Assembly: GCF_003731635.1 (NCBI RefSeq)
Contig: NZ_RCUA01000001.1
Location: forward strand, 1-45,610
DNA length: 45,610 nt
Reading direction: 5' to 3'
Source of the DNA: Marisediminitalea oceani
Lineage (GTDB): Bacteria; Pseudomonadota; Gammaproteobacteria; Enterobacterales; Alteromonadaceae
The notes beneath the pieces are model-generated. The model had not been told where the DNA came from, ran no database searches, and saw only the letters and a program-made list of their open reading frames with translations. Shown piece by piece: positions 1 through 7,921 of this stretch. Within the stretch, counting starts at the first letter, position 1. Every line of letters begins with the position of its first letter. Made by a program: the position numbers and the translations under genes.

Positions 1-1
1 C

Positions 2-30
2 GTAACCGTTCACCAAGGCCCTATTGACAG
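2..30. repeat. IS66 terminal inverted repeat, left
   Basis: This 29-bp repeat starts GTAACCGTTCACC and matches the reverse complement of 1502-1530 with one mismatch (CCAAGG here, CCAGGG there). The transposase stop codon (TAG, 21-23 on the minus strand) lies inside it. Confidence 0.92.
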
Positions 31-1430
31 GCAGCTTTAAAGTCGTTGAGCAGAGGATAGGTGGTTTTATTCAGCGTCGCAGCAAGTATTGCCCGGATCC
101 ATTTCAGAGGATTCAGCTTTTGTTTTCGGCAGGTTTCTACGATGGTGAGTATACGTTGTCTGAACAGTTCGCCCCGATGTGACCACACGCCATAGCTGCC
201 TTTTCGCCACAGCACATAGCTTCGCAATGAACGCTCGGCTTCATTGTTAGTGAGAGGGACGCCATCGTGACTGAGGAATACCCAGCACATGTCATCGTGT
301 TTTAGCAGTAGCTTACACCGGTTCTGATAGCGGGGAGTCACACAGCGTCTTGATGCCAGTTCAAGTTGCTCTCGCCAGGCGATGCGTAGTTTTTCCATCC
401 GGTCCAGGTATCGCTTTTCACTTAGTGCGTTACTCTCATACCGGTGTTGCAGCCGGAACAGTATGCGAATGAGCCTGACTAACGTTGTTCCATAGGTTTT
501 ATTCGTACCCCAGCTTTCCGCCAGCGCATTCATGTTTCTTAAGATATGCGCCCAGCACAATTGACGGTGGTCTGAATCGATGTAGTGATAACCGGCATAC
601 TGGTCAGTAACAACAATGTTTTCCGGATTATCGCCGAGTAGTTTCTTTGCCGCCCAGGCGCCACGTGAGAAGTGCGTCATAAAGCATGATAATTCTGCTG
701 TGCATACCTGCCACATCCAGCGGTTTTCGTTACCACGCTGATGACGGGTTTCATCGCAGTGCACCACCGCCTCAGTGCGCATCGTCTCTTTGATATCCTG
801 ATACGCTGGCGTCAGTACTGAACTAACCCGGCCCTGCGCTTCAGAGATAGCACCGCGACTGAACGATAAACCGAAGTTCTGTTCGAGCTGCTGCTGGATT
901 TTACTGATACTCTGGTGAAACTGCCCCGACTGCATTGCCACATAGGCTAGCAGGTTATTTCCCATCTGCCCCTGATTCACGTTGTCAGGTAGCGTTGCTT
1001 TTACCGTTTTACTGCACTGACAACACTGGCCCTGATGCAACTGATGTTCGACTACAGAGAATGCCTGGCTGGGAATATCAAATACCTGATGCCGACGATA
1101 AGGGGAATCATTGATAGCAATGTCACCACCGCAAGCACAAGTATCGTCGGGATAATAGGTGCGCGTCTCATCAACGGTATCGGCCAGCATCCGCTTACTA
1201 CCTTTATGGCCGGATTGCGCACCGCGCTTACGGCCCGTCGGCTTTTTAGCTGGCGCAGATGAAGCTACACTCGGACCATTAGAAGATGGCGGGCGCGATG
1301 AATTACGACTGTTTTGATTCAGTCGGTCTTCGAGGTCATTTAGCCTGTCCCAGAGTGTACTAATGAGCTCATTGGCATCATCGAGATTAGTAGCGACGGG
1401 TGGCTTTGTGGGCTGCTTTTTACGTGGCAT
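21..1430 (-). CDS. IS66 family transposase
   Basis: This DDE transposase catalyses movement of the surrounding IS. From the ATG at 1430 it is 469 aa. An N-terminal coiled-coil/Ser-rich linker (about 15-70) precedes a zinc-finger region (about 98-140, with CACGG and CCQC cysteine pairs). The catalytic core has Asp226 (VVHCDET), Asp276 (VVTDQYAGY) and Glu397 (NNEAER), and a short IS66 C-terminal element follows. An in-frame TTG at 1460 would add ten residues, but the ATG giving MPRKKQ is a more typical start for the family. No frameshift or premature stop is visible, so the protein is probably functional. Its stop codon lies in the left terminal repeat. Confidence 0.92.
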   Translation of the reverse strand: MPRKKQPTKPPVATNLDDANELISTLWDRLNDLEDRLNQNSRNSSRPPSSNGPSVASSAPAKKPTGRKRGAQSGHKGSKRMLADTVDETRTYYPDDTCACGGDIAINDSPYRRHQVFDIPSQAFSVVEHQLHQGQCCQCSKTVKATLPDNVNQGQMGNNLLAYVAMQSGQFHQSISKIQQQLEQNFGLSFSRGAISEAQGRVSSVLTPAYQDIKETMRTEAVVHCDETRHQRGNENRWMWQVCTAELSCFMTHFSRGAWAAKKLLGDNPENIVVTDQYAGYHYIDSDHRQLCWAHILRNMNALAESWGTNKTYGTTLVRLIRILFRLQHRYESNALSEKRYLDRMEKLRIAWREQLELASRRCVTPRYQNRCKLLLKHDDMCWVFLSHDGVPLTNNEAERSLRSYVLWRKGSYGVWSHRGELFRQRILTIVETCRKQKLNPLKWIRAILAATLNKTTYPLLNDFKAACQ

Positions 1431-1501
1431 GAAACCACTCTGACAGACTGGCGGGATCAATCAATAGGATCCCCACGATCATTGAAAATAAATATTACTA
1501 A

Positions 1502-1530
1502 CTGTCAATAGGGCCCTGGTGAACGGTTAC
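1502..1530. repeat. IS66 terminal inverted repeat, right
   Basis: This is the partner of 2-30. It ends GGTGAACGGTTAC, which reads GTAACCGTTCACC inward. It lies about 70 bp upstream of the transposase ATG, so this end should also hold the transposase promoter, although no clear -35/-10 pair was recognised. Confidence 0.92.
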
Positions 1531-2105
1531 TGAAACACCAGCCCGCCACCTTACTATGCCCGTGGGCCGCTTGCAGCAACACTGGCGTGGCAACTGCATT
1601 GCCATTGGCTTAGCCCAGGGCTTCATCGAGCCTCTGGAGGCTACCGCTCTGATGTTGGTGCATTATGGGATTTACCAGTTGTCCAGCCGGTTAGGTGAGC
1701 CGGTTAGGTGAGCCGGTAACAAATACTACCCGCTCCCAATACAATACAGAAATGAACAGGATGTTCGACGGGATCCGTGATTACATCGTGGCTCACTACT
1801 ATCTGAATACTCGTACAGATACGCCATACTGGCAGGCTTGTCGCCATGATATCAGGGTCCCGGAAAACCTGTCTTTGTTGCTAAATGCCTGGGATGGCAG
1901 TGGCGAGTTTGAGGAAGCACTCGACAGTATTGACGATCAATTGGTTTATTTACGGCCTTCCTGGTACTGCATTCTGGCGGGTATGGGCAGGTTCACATCC
2001 AAGGCAGTCAACCTCCCTGATCCAGGCGCCGCTGCAGGGATTCAGCAGTATCTCACCAGCACTGTTGCTAAGCACTTCAGGGGCCGACTATACCCCCTTA
2101 GTTAG
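1531..2105 (+). pseudogene. C-terminal remnant of a FAD-dependent tryptophan halogenase
   Basis: Reading from 1532 gives a protein with NCIAIGLAQGFIEPLEATAL, the strongly conserved C-terminal block of the PrnA-like tryptophan halogenase family. These flavoenzymes chlorinate or brominate tryptophan or related indoles using FADH2 from a partner reductase. The family is about 500 aa; roughly 190 residues remain here. Two lesions are visible. The IS66 element has cut off the N-terminal two thirds, including the FAD-binding region, which should lie left of the window. A 13-bp tandem duplication (1685-1710) also shifts the frame, so the rest (TNTTRSQYNTEMNRMFDG to LYPLS) continues one frame over until TAG at 2103-2105. 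A GTG at 1695 opens the second frame but is not a credible gene start. The gene is dead in this strain. Confidence 0.87.
1685..1710. repeat. 13-bp perfect tandem duplication that frameshifts the halogenase remnant
   Basis: AGCCGGTTAGGTG occurs twice in tandem (1685-1697, 1698-1710) and is followed by a partial third copy, AGCCGGT. Removing one copy restores a continuous reading frame (QLSSRLGEPVTNTTRS), so the duplication is the cause of the frameshift. Confidence 0.9.
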
Positions 2106-2255
2106 CCCAACCGTCTGAATTATCGGGTTTACGCAAGTTAATACCTGTCAACTGCCCTGCGGCGACTATCTGATAACAAGAGCGTTAATAATTTACACCT
2201 TAATATGCCGCCAGCGTGTTAAAAATACAGCTTTGCTGCAACCACCTTAAGTTGA

Positions 2256-2284
2256 TTGACCACCGACATGTAAATAACTATCAT
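2256..2284 (+). promoter_or_regulatory. Predicted sigma70 promoter of the siderophore operon
   Basis: TTGACC (2256-2261) and TATCAT (2279-2284) are separated by 17 bp, close to the sigma70 consensus. Transcription would begin near 2291, about 30 nt before the ATG at 2322. This also argues against the in-frame ATG at 2295. Confidence 0.6.
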
Positions 2285-2288
2285 TTGC
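2270..2288. promoter_or_regulatory. Candidate Fur box overlapping the -10 element
   Basis: The 19-mer beginning GTAAATAACTATCATT matches the classical Fur consensus at 12 of 19 positions by eye and covers the -10 hexamer, the expected place for iron-dependent repression. A nearly identical motif precedes feoA (28216-28234): both contain TAAATAAC, one variable base, then ATCATT. Confidence 0.6.
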
Positions 2289-2321
2289 GTTTTCATGCAA
2301 TGCAACGAACTTGGAATATCA

Positions 2322-4496
2322 ATGAACTTTCGTAAAAATGCCTTAACGGTGATGATCGGTATAGCCATGATTAGCCCTGCCGCCTATGCTCAAACGTCAC
2401 AGCAAAACAGTGAGGCTAGTGACGATATTGAACATATCACCGTCAGTGGCTCTCAGGTAAAACTCAACGATAGTTTTGCCGGTGGCCAGGTGTCGCGCGG
2501 CGGCCGTGCCGGTATCCTGGGTAACCTGGATATGATGGATTCGCCCTTCAACAGCATTAACTTTACTGCCGATATTATTCGCGAGCAGCAATCACGCAGT
2601 GTCGCGGATGTGCTGCAAAATGACCCGGTAGTACGCGTTGCAAAAGGATTTGGTAACTTTCAGGAACTGTACGTTATGCGCGGTTTGCCCGTGTATTCCG
2701 ACGATATGACTTACAACGGTTTATTCGGCATTTTACCGCGCCAGTATGTGGCAGCAGAACTCCTTGAGCGGGTAGAAGTGTTTCGTGGTGCCAGTGCCTT
2801 TCTAAATGGTGCTGCTCCGGGTGGCAGTGGTCTGGGCGGTTCGGTGAATATTGTGCCTAAGCGGGCCGGCGAAGAGCCGCTTAACCGCTTTACACTGGGC
2901 TATGAATCACAAGGCCATTTACTGGGCGCAGTAGATGTGAGCCGCCGCTTTGGTGAAGAAGGTAACAGCACTGGTGTACGTGTTAATCTGGTTCAACGCG
3001 GCGGCGAAACCAGCGTTGAGAATCAGGACCGCGATTTGAGCGTTGCCTCGGTGGGTATCGATCACGAAGGCGAAAAAGTAAGGGTGTCGCTGGATTTAGG
3101 CTTTCAGGATCACCAGGTCGATGCGCCACGCCCGGCAGTCACCCCCTCTGGTGGTATTCCAGACGCGCCTGAAAGCGATACCAACTTTGCTCAGCCATGG
3201 ACTTATACCAATGAACGCCAGCTTTTTGGTGCCGTTCGCGGCGAATATGACTTTACCGATACCATTACCGCCTGGGCGGCATATGGATTCCGGGAGGGTG
3301 AAGAAGACAACATTTTTGCAAACCCTACCGCGCAAGTGAGCGGCGATAGCAGTGCTTATCGTTTCGACAACGCTCGTAACGACAGTATTCGCTCTGGTGA
3401 AGTAGGCGTGAATATAGAATTTGCCACCGGCGATGTGGCTCATACACTGATCACGTCGGCGTCGGTGTTTTCACTGTCGTCTGAAAACGCCTATGCGTTT
3501 TCCAGCTTCGCAGGGTTTCCTGGCAGTATTTATGATCCGCAACCGGCAGATATGCCTGCCGCAGATTTTTTTGTTGGCGGTGAACTCAACAACCCGCTGG
3601 TGACGGAAGAAACCGACCTGTCGAGTGTGGCTATTGCCGATATGTTGTCGTTGCTGGATGGTAGATTACTGGTAACCGTGGGGGGTCGTTTACAAAATAT
3701 CGAGACCCGTTCCTTCAATTACAATGATGGCTCTGCCTTAGCGTCTTATGATGAGTCGAAATTCACACCGGTTGCGGGTGTCGTCTATAAATCCTCAGAG
3801 CAATTGTCTTATTACGCCAACTATATTGAAGGGCTATTGCCAGGAGAAGTGGCGCCAGCCAGCAGTGGCGGTGAGCCCATTGAGAATGCCGGTGAGGTGT
3901 TTGACCCTTATAGCGCTGAGCAGATTGAAGTGGGCGTAAAATACGATGCCGGCCGGTATGGTGGTGCGTTAAGTGTGTTTAGCACGTCGAAGCAGTCATC
4001 TGTGGTGAAAGACAATGTCTTTTCAACCGACGGCGAACAGGAAAATCAGGGCGTAGAACTAAGTGTGTTTGGCATGCCTGCCGACAACCTTCGCGTTGTA
4101 GGTGGCTTTACCTGGCTGGATGCCGAAATGACCAAAACCCAGGGCGGCCTGTTAGATGGCAAAACAGCGATTGGCGTGCCGGATCTGCAGTTAAATGTAA
4201 ACCTTGAATGGGACGTTATGGCCCTTCCTGGTCTGACGCTCGACGCCCGCGCTGCCTATACGTCTGAGCAATACGCCAGTGCAGACAACAGCCTGGAAGT
4301 AGACGCGTCTAACCGGTTTGATATTGGTGCACGATACAGTTTCCTGGTTGGCCTGACAGACATCACGCTCCGCGCGCGTATCGATAACGTGTTTGATAAT
4401 AATTACTGGGCGTCCGTTGGCGGTTACCCTGGTTCTAATTATCTGGTGCTGAGTGAGCCGCGAACGGTTAAGCTATCAGCGTCAGTGAGCTTTTAG
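2322..4496 (+). CDS. TonB-dependent ferric-siderophore receptor
   Basis: This outer-membrane receptor should import a ferric siderophore with TonB energy. From the ATG at 2322 it is 724 aa, with a signal peptide MNFRKNALTVMIGIAMISPAAYA and mature start QTSQQ. A TonB-box-like stretch (IEHITVSG) and a plug domain follow (VADVLQNDPVVRVAKGFGNF, then the ERVEVFRGASAFLNG and GGSVNIVPK motifs typical of FhuE/FpvA-like receptors). The rest is a beta-barrel ending in phenylalanine (KLSASVSF). An upstream in-frame ATG (2295) would place nine residues before the signal peptide and is rejected. The next gene starts 10 bp downstream, and with the PepSY gene it forms one iron-regulated operon. The ligand cannot be told from sequence. 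Confidence 0.87.
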   Translation: MNFRKNALTVMIGIAMISPAAYAQTSQQNSEASDDIEHITVSGSQVKLNDSFAGGQVSRGGRAGILGNLDMMDSPFNSINFTADIIREQQSRSVADVLQNDPVVRVAKGFGNFQELYVMRGLPVYSDDMTYNGLFGILPRQYVAAELLERVEVFRGASAFLNGAAPGGSGLGGSVNIVPKRAGEEPLNRFTLGYESQGHLLGAVDVSRRFGEEGNSTGVRVNLVQRGGETSVENQDRDLSVASVGIDHEGEKVRVSLDLGFQDHQVDAPRPAVTPSGGIPDAPESDTNFAQPWTYTNERQLFGAVRGEYDFTDTITAWAAYGFREGEEDNIFANPTAQVSGDSSAYRFDNARNDSIRSGEVGVNIEFATGDVAHTLITSASVFSLSSENAYAFSSFAGFPGSIYDPQPADMPAADFFVGGELNNPLVTEETDLSSVAIADMLSLLDGRLLVTVGGRLQNIETRSFNYNDGSALASYDESKFTPVAGVVYKSSEQLSYYANYIEGLLPGEVAPASSGGEPIENAGEVFDPYSAEQIEVGVKYDAGRYGGALSVFSTSKQSSVVKDNVFSTDGEQENQGVELSVFGMPADNLRVVGGFTWLDAEMTKTQGGLLDGKTAIGVPDLQLNVNLEWDVMALPGLTLDARAAYTSEQYASADNSLEVDASNRFDIGARYSFLVGLTDITLRARIDNVFDNNYWASVGGYPGSNYLVLSEPRTVKLSASVSF

Positions 4497-4506
4497 TGGG
4501 TAAACC

Positions 4507-5064
4507 ATGATGTTATCTCTCGCTGCCTTTACCGGCAGCGCGTTTGCGGTGGGGATGTTTTATACAGCCTGGCGCACTCAACGGCCCGCGCCTGGTCAGT
4601 TAATGAAGGGGTTAGCGGTGGTTTTGATGCTGTTCAGCCTTTGGTTGTGGTGCTATGAGCACGGCCCTGAATTAGGCACCTGTTACGCGGTGGTGGCGTT
4701 TTCACTGCAAGCATGGAGCTGGATTTATGTTGCCAGACAGCGCGTAGATAAAAATATTAAACGGGTGGTATTACCCTTTGAGTCGGGTATGCAATGGCCT
4801 GGTGTCAACAATATCACCCTGCGCTTGCTGAAAGCGGCTGCCGTTATCTTTTTATGCGCTGTCAGTGCCATGTTACTTACCGTGGTGTGGACCACGGCCT
4901 TGCCCATGAATAAGGTCAATCAGATTGCACTGGGCATTTATACCATGCCGGTGTTGTGGGGCGCTTTTGTTTACTGGCTGTGTGCCGACAACACAGAGTG
5001 GCGACCCGTTTTATCTGTCAGCCTCATTGGCGTGTTGAGTTATTTGCTAATTTACAGTGTTTAG
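4507..5064 (+). CDS. Small integral membrane protein of the siderophore operon
   Basis: This 185-aa protein has about five hydrophobic segments (around 1-20, 35-50, 60-75, 110-130, 140-160 and the C-terminus), so it is an inner-membrane protein. No motif gives a function. It lies 10 bp after the TonB receptor, and the next gene begins one base after its stop. Receptor, small membrane protein and PepSY membrane protein in this order are common in iron-uptake clusters. The small proteins there (several DUF families, for example DUF3325/DUF3649) are presumed to help handle imported siderophore iron. I cannot assign this one to a specific family with confidence. Confidence 0.7.
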   Translation: MMLSLAAFTGSAFAVGMFYTAWRTQRPAPGQLMKGLAVVLMLFSLWLWCYEHGPELGTCYAVVAFSLQAWSWIYVARQRVDKNIKRVVLPFESGMQWPGVNNITLRLLKAAAVIFLCAVSAMLLTVVWTTALPMNKVNQIALGIYTMPVLWGAFVYWLCADNTEWRPVLSVSLIGVLSYLLIYSV

Positions 5065-5065
5065 T

Positions 5066-6502
5066 ATGAAGATTTCGATTTCTCCCAACGCCAATAAAAA
5101 TGCGTTAAAAAGCCATGCATGGGTAGGACTGGCTGTCAGTGTATTAATGTACTGGGTGTGTTTTTCCGGTGCACTTTCTGTTTTTTCGCAGGAACTGCTC
5201 CGCTGGGAGCAACCCCATGTCGCAGACAACCTCGATTATTCGCCGGCCACCATTCAGGCCGCCTACAAACAGTTCTTAACCATGCAGGGCGGCAGCGCGG
5301 AAGGTGACATCGTTGTGCGTTTACCCACACAGGATCTGCCTCGCGCGCGCATCAGTGCCGATGGCGAGGTATGGAATATTGCGCCTGATGGGTCTTTAAG
5401 TGAACCTTCCAGCACGCCGATCACCGACTTGATTGTAGACTTGCATGTTGCGCTGCATTTACCTGAAGACACAGGGATGATGATAGTGAGTATGCTGGGC
5501 GCCATGCTAAGCGCACTGATCATCTCCGGTATCATTGCCCACAGACGCATTTTTAAAGACGCATTTCGTTTACGTACCGGCAATAACGAACAATTAACCC
5601 AGGGTGATTTACATAATCGAATGAGCGTATGGGGACTCCCCTTTCACTTGATGATTGCATTAACCGGCGTGTATTTTGGCCTGGCGTCGTTCCTGACCTC
5701 GTTTTACGCCGATGCGCTGTATGCCGGCAATAAAATGGATTTGTTTGCCGATATTTATGGCTCATCCATACAGGTAGAGGCGCAACCTCAGATAGCAAAC
5801 ATAGCGGGCGCTTTGACCGAATTAGACCGCATTGCACCGAATACCCAGCCGATTTTTGTCACGCTGGAGAATGCTACCAGGGACAGTCAGTACATTTTGC
5901 TCAGTTCGCAACACATGGATAAACTGATCTATGCTGAACAGTATCGCTTTGATTCCCATGGCAATTACATCAACAAAGTGGGTTATTCGGATGGCAAAGC
6001 CGGGCAGCAGGCGATTTTTTCGGTGTACCGCATCCACTTTGGTCACTTTGGGCCAGAAGCCATGAAAATATTCTTCGGGTTGATGGGCTTTGCACTAACA
6101 ATTATTTCTGTGACCGGGATAAACCTGTGGCTGGCAAAGCGGCAAAAACAGGATATTTTGAATCAACTTTGGATGGGCATAGTATGGGGTACACCTATAG
6201 CCATGGTTATTGCTGCCATTGCCTCGCTGCTATTCGGACTGGCAACAAAGCCCGTATTCTGGGTTATATTAACCGCTGTACTGGTTGGCGCATTGCGGCA
6301 ACAAGTGTTGGTTAAAACCCATCTGGGCTTATTGAAAATGCTAACAATACTGCTTGTTATATTACCCGTTACCCACGCTGTAGTGCATTACCCTGACGTG
6401 ATGGTATTGAATTCGCTGGTTATCGATGTTGCATTTGTTGTTTTTGCTGCCTGCGTATGGCGCTATCGCGACTCCCGAATTCGTAAAGGCTGGCTGAGTT
6501 AG
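5066..6502 (+). CDS. PepSY-associated transmembrane protein, putative siderophore-iron reductase
   Basis: This 478-aa inner-membrane protein has an N-terminal anchor (residues about 17-40, with SHAWVGLAVSVLMYWVCFSG), a periplasmic PepSY-like segment, a helix pair around 140-165, another near 190-215, a second periplasmic region, and four or more helices at the C-terminus. PepSY-TM proteins beside TonB receptors are thought to release iron from siderophores, often by reduction in the periplasm. Conserved histidines in or near helices (LHVALHLPED, HRIHFGHFG-like YRIHFGHFG) fit heme or metal binding. The ATG at 5066 directly follows the previous stop; a GTG at 5057 is possible but would overlap it. 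It is the last gene of the operon. Confidence 0.8.
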   Translation: MKISISPNANKNALKSHAWVGLAVSVLMYWVCFSGALSVFSQELLRWEQPHVADNLDYSPATIQAAYKQFLTMQGGSAEGDIVVRLPTQDLPRARISADGEVWNIAPDGSLSEPSSTPITDLIVDLHVALHLPEDTGMMIVSMLGAMLSALIISGIIAHRRIFKDAFRLRTGNNEQLTQGDLHNRMSVWGLPFHLMIALTGVYFGLASFLTSFYADALYAGNKMDLFADIYGSSIQVEAQPQIANIAGALTELDRIAPNTQPIFVTLENATRDSQYILLSSQHMDKLIYAEQYRFDSHGNYINKVGYSDGKAGQQAIFSVYRIHFGHFGPEAMKIFFGLMGFALTIISVTGINLWLAKRQKQDILNQLWMGIVWGTPIAMVIAAIASLLFGLATKPVFWVILTAVLVGALRQQVLVKTHLGLLKMLTILLVILPVTHAVVHYPDVMVLNSLVIDVAFVVFAACVWRYRDSRIRKGWLS

Positions 6503-6669
6503 TCTAATATATGGCTCCTGTGCGATTGTCTCCCAGGAATTATAACCGCAATACTGCAACCGGATTGTTAGAGTCAGCCTGATCATGAGAGTCTGAAAAG
6601 TTGTAGATAGTAAGTAGTTAATCTAAGGCTGATACTACAGTGCGGTTGTAGGGTTAATTGCTTCACACA

Positions 6670-7851
6670 TCAGGCATATTGCGCCGCCGCCCAACCGCTA
6701 CTCCAGGCCCATTGGAAGTTGTAGCCACCTAACCAACCGGTGACGTCTACTACTTCGCCGATAAAGAATAGTTGTTCTACTTTTTTGCTCATCATGGTTT
6801 TTGATGACAACTCGTCAGTATCTACGCCGCCAAGTGTCACTTCGGCCGTTCGATAACCCTCGGTACCGTTTGGCTGAATCTGCCAATCTTCAAAAAATCC
6901 GGCGATGGCGTCGGCTTCTTTGCTGTTTAACTGCTTAACCGGTTTGTTTTCCCAGTGGTTCAATTCGCAAAAGGTTGCAGCGACCCGTTTAGGGAAGTGT
7001 TTTGATAACCAGGTTGTTATTAAAGAATCAGGATTCTTTAACTGCGCTTCCGCCAGACTTTCAGCGATATCAAAAGTGGGGGAAGCGTTAATATGCAAGG
7101 TGTCGCCTGGTTGCCAGTAGCTTGAAATCTGCAGCATGGCCGGGCCGCTTAAGCCACGGTGGGTAAATAAGGTGTTTTCTCTGAAAGTGGTATTATTGCA
7201 GGTGGCATAGGTATCGATAGCCACGCCGCTCAGTTCGGCCAGGATCGTTTTGTCTTGTTCATGCAGGGTAAAAGGCACGAGCCCTGCCCGGGTGGGCAAC
7301 ACTTTAAGGCCAAATTGCTCTGCCAGCTTATAACCAAAGGGGGTGGCACCGAGTTTTGGCAGGCTCAGTCCACCGGTAGCCACCACCAGGGATTCACATT
7401 CGTAATCGCCCATAGAGGTGCTTAAGGCAAACCCCTCATCGGTTTTACTAACGTTGAGGATTTCACAGCGGGTGGTGATGTCGACGTTGGCCTTACGGCA
7501 TTCACTTACCAGTAAATTCACGATATCGGCCGCGGATTCGTCGCAAAATAGCTGACCCAGGGTTTTCTCATGATAGGCAATGCCGTATTCGGCCACCAGG
7601 GATATGAAATCCCACTGGGTATACCGACTAAGCGCTGATTTACAAAAGTGTGGATTGTTACACAGAAAGTTTTCGTGGCTGGCATACATGTTGGTGAAGT
7701 TACACCGGCCGCCACCAGACATGAGGATTTTACGGCCGATTTTCTTTGCGTGATCCAGCACCGCCACGCTGCGGCCGCGCTTCCCGGCCTCAGCTGCACA
7801 GAATAATCCGGCTGCCCCCGCGCCAATCACTACTACGTCAAACTTATTCAA
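6670..7851 (-). CDS. YhiN/HI0933-family NAD(P)/FAD-dependent flavoprotein
   Basis: This 393-aa protein begins with a Rossmann dinucleotide-binding fold (VVVIGAGAAGLFCAAEA, residues 5-21) and continues with KIGRKILMSGGGRCNFTN, the hallmark of the HI0933/YhiN (BaiN-like) family. The C-terminal FAD contact is also seen (FIGEVVDVTGWLGGYNFQWA). It is probably a cytosolic oxidoreductase; the substrate of most members is unknown. There is no in-frame ATG at the N-terminus. A TTG at 7851 preceded by a strong AGGAGAGGAG ribosome-binding site six bases upstream is the start. It is convergent with the siderophore operon and separated from it by 167 bp with no clear terminator. Confidence 0.9.
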   Translation of the reverse strand: MNKFDVVVIGAGAAGLFCAAEAGKRGRSVAVLDHAKKIGRKILMSGGGRCNFTNMYASHENFLCNNPHFCKSALSRYTQWDFISLVAEYGIAYHEKTLGQLFCDESAADIVNLLVSECRKANVDITTRCEILNVSKTDEGFALSTSMGDYECESLVVATGGLSLPKLGATPFGYKLAEQFGLKVLPTRAGLVPFTLHEQDKTILAELSGVAIDTYATCNNTTFRENTLFTHRGLSGPAMLQISSYWQPGDTLHINASPTFDIAESLAEAQLKNPDSLITTWLSKHFPKRVAATFCELNHWENKPVKQLNSKEADAIAGFFEDWQIQPNGTEGYRTAEVTLGGVDTDELSSKTMMSKKVEQLFFIGEVVDVTGWLGGYNFQWAWSSGWAAAQYA

Positions 7852-7921
7852 AACAACACGCTCCTCTCCTGACCGGCGTATTATAGGTCAGGAGAAGCGT
7901 GGTTAATATGGTTTGGCAGAT

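Larger units (their letters stand above)
2..1530. mobile_element. Complete IS66-family insertion sequence (single-ORF type)
   Basis: The element is bounded by 29-bp terminal inverted repeats at 2-30 and 1502-1530, which differ at one position. Both outer ends begin GTAA when read inward, the usual IS66-family tip. One transposase gene fills the interior on the minus strand; the small accessory genes tnpA and tnpB of classical IS66 elements are absent, as in single-gene members of the family. IS66 elements normally duplicate 8 bp of target. The right flank is TGAAACAC (1531-1538), but only one left-flank base (C) is in the window. That base fits the last base of such a duplication and proves nothing by itself. 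The element interrupts a tryptophan-halogenase gene on the plus strand. Confidence 0.9.

Noticed and set aside
1035..1262. Plus-strand reading frame inside the IS66 element
   Set aside because: It is a shadow of the transposase coding strand, with no family resemblance and no ribosome-binding site; it is not a tnpA or tnpB gene.
1695..2105. Apparently independent 136-aa gene starting with GTG
   Set aside because: The GTG lies within the 13-bp duplication, has no ribosome-binding site, and the sequence continues the halogenase frame from before the duplication. It is the tail of the pseudogene.
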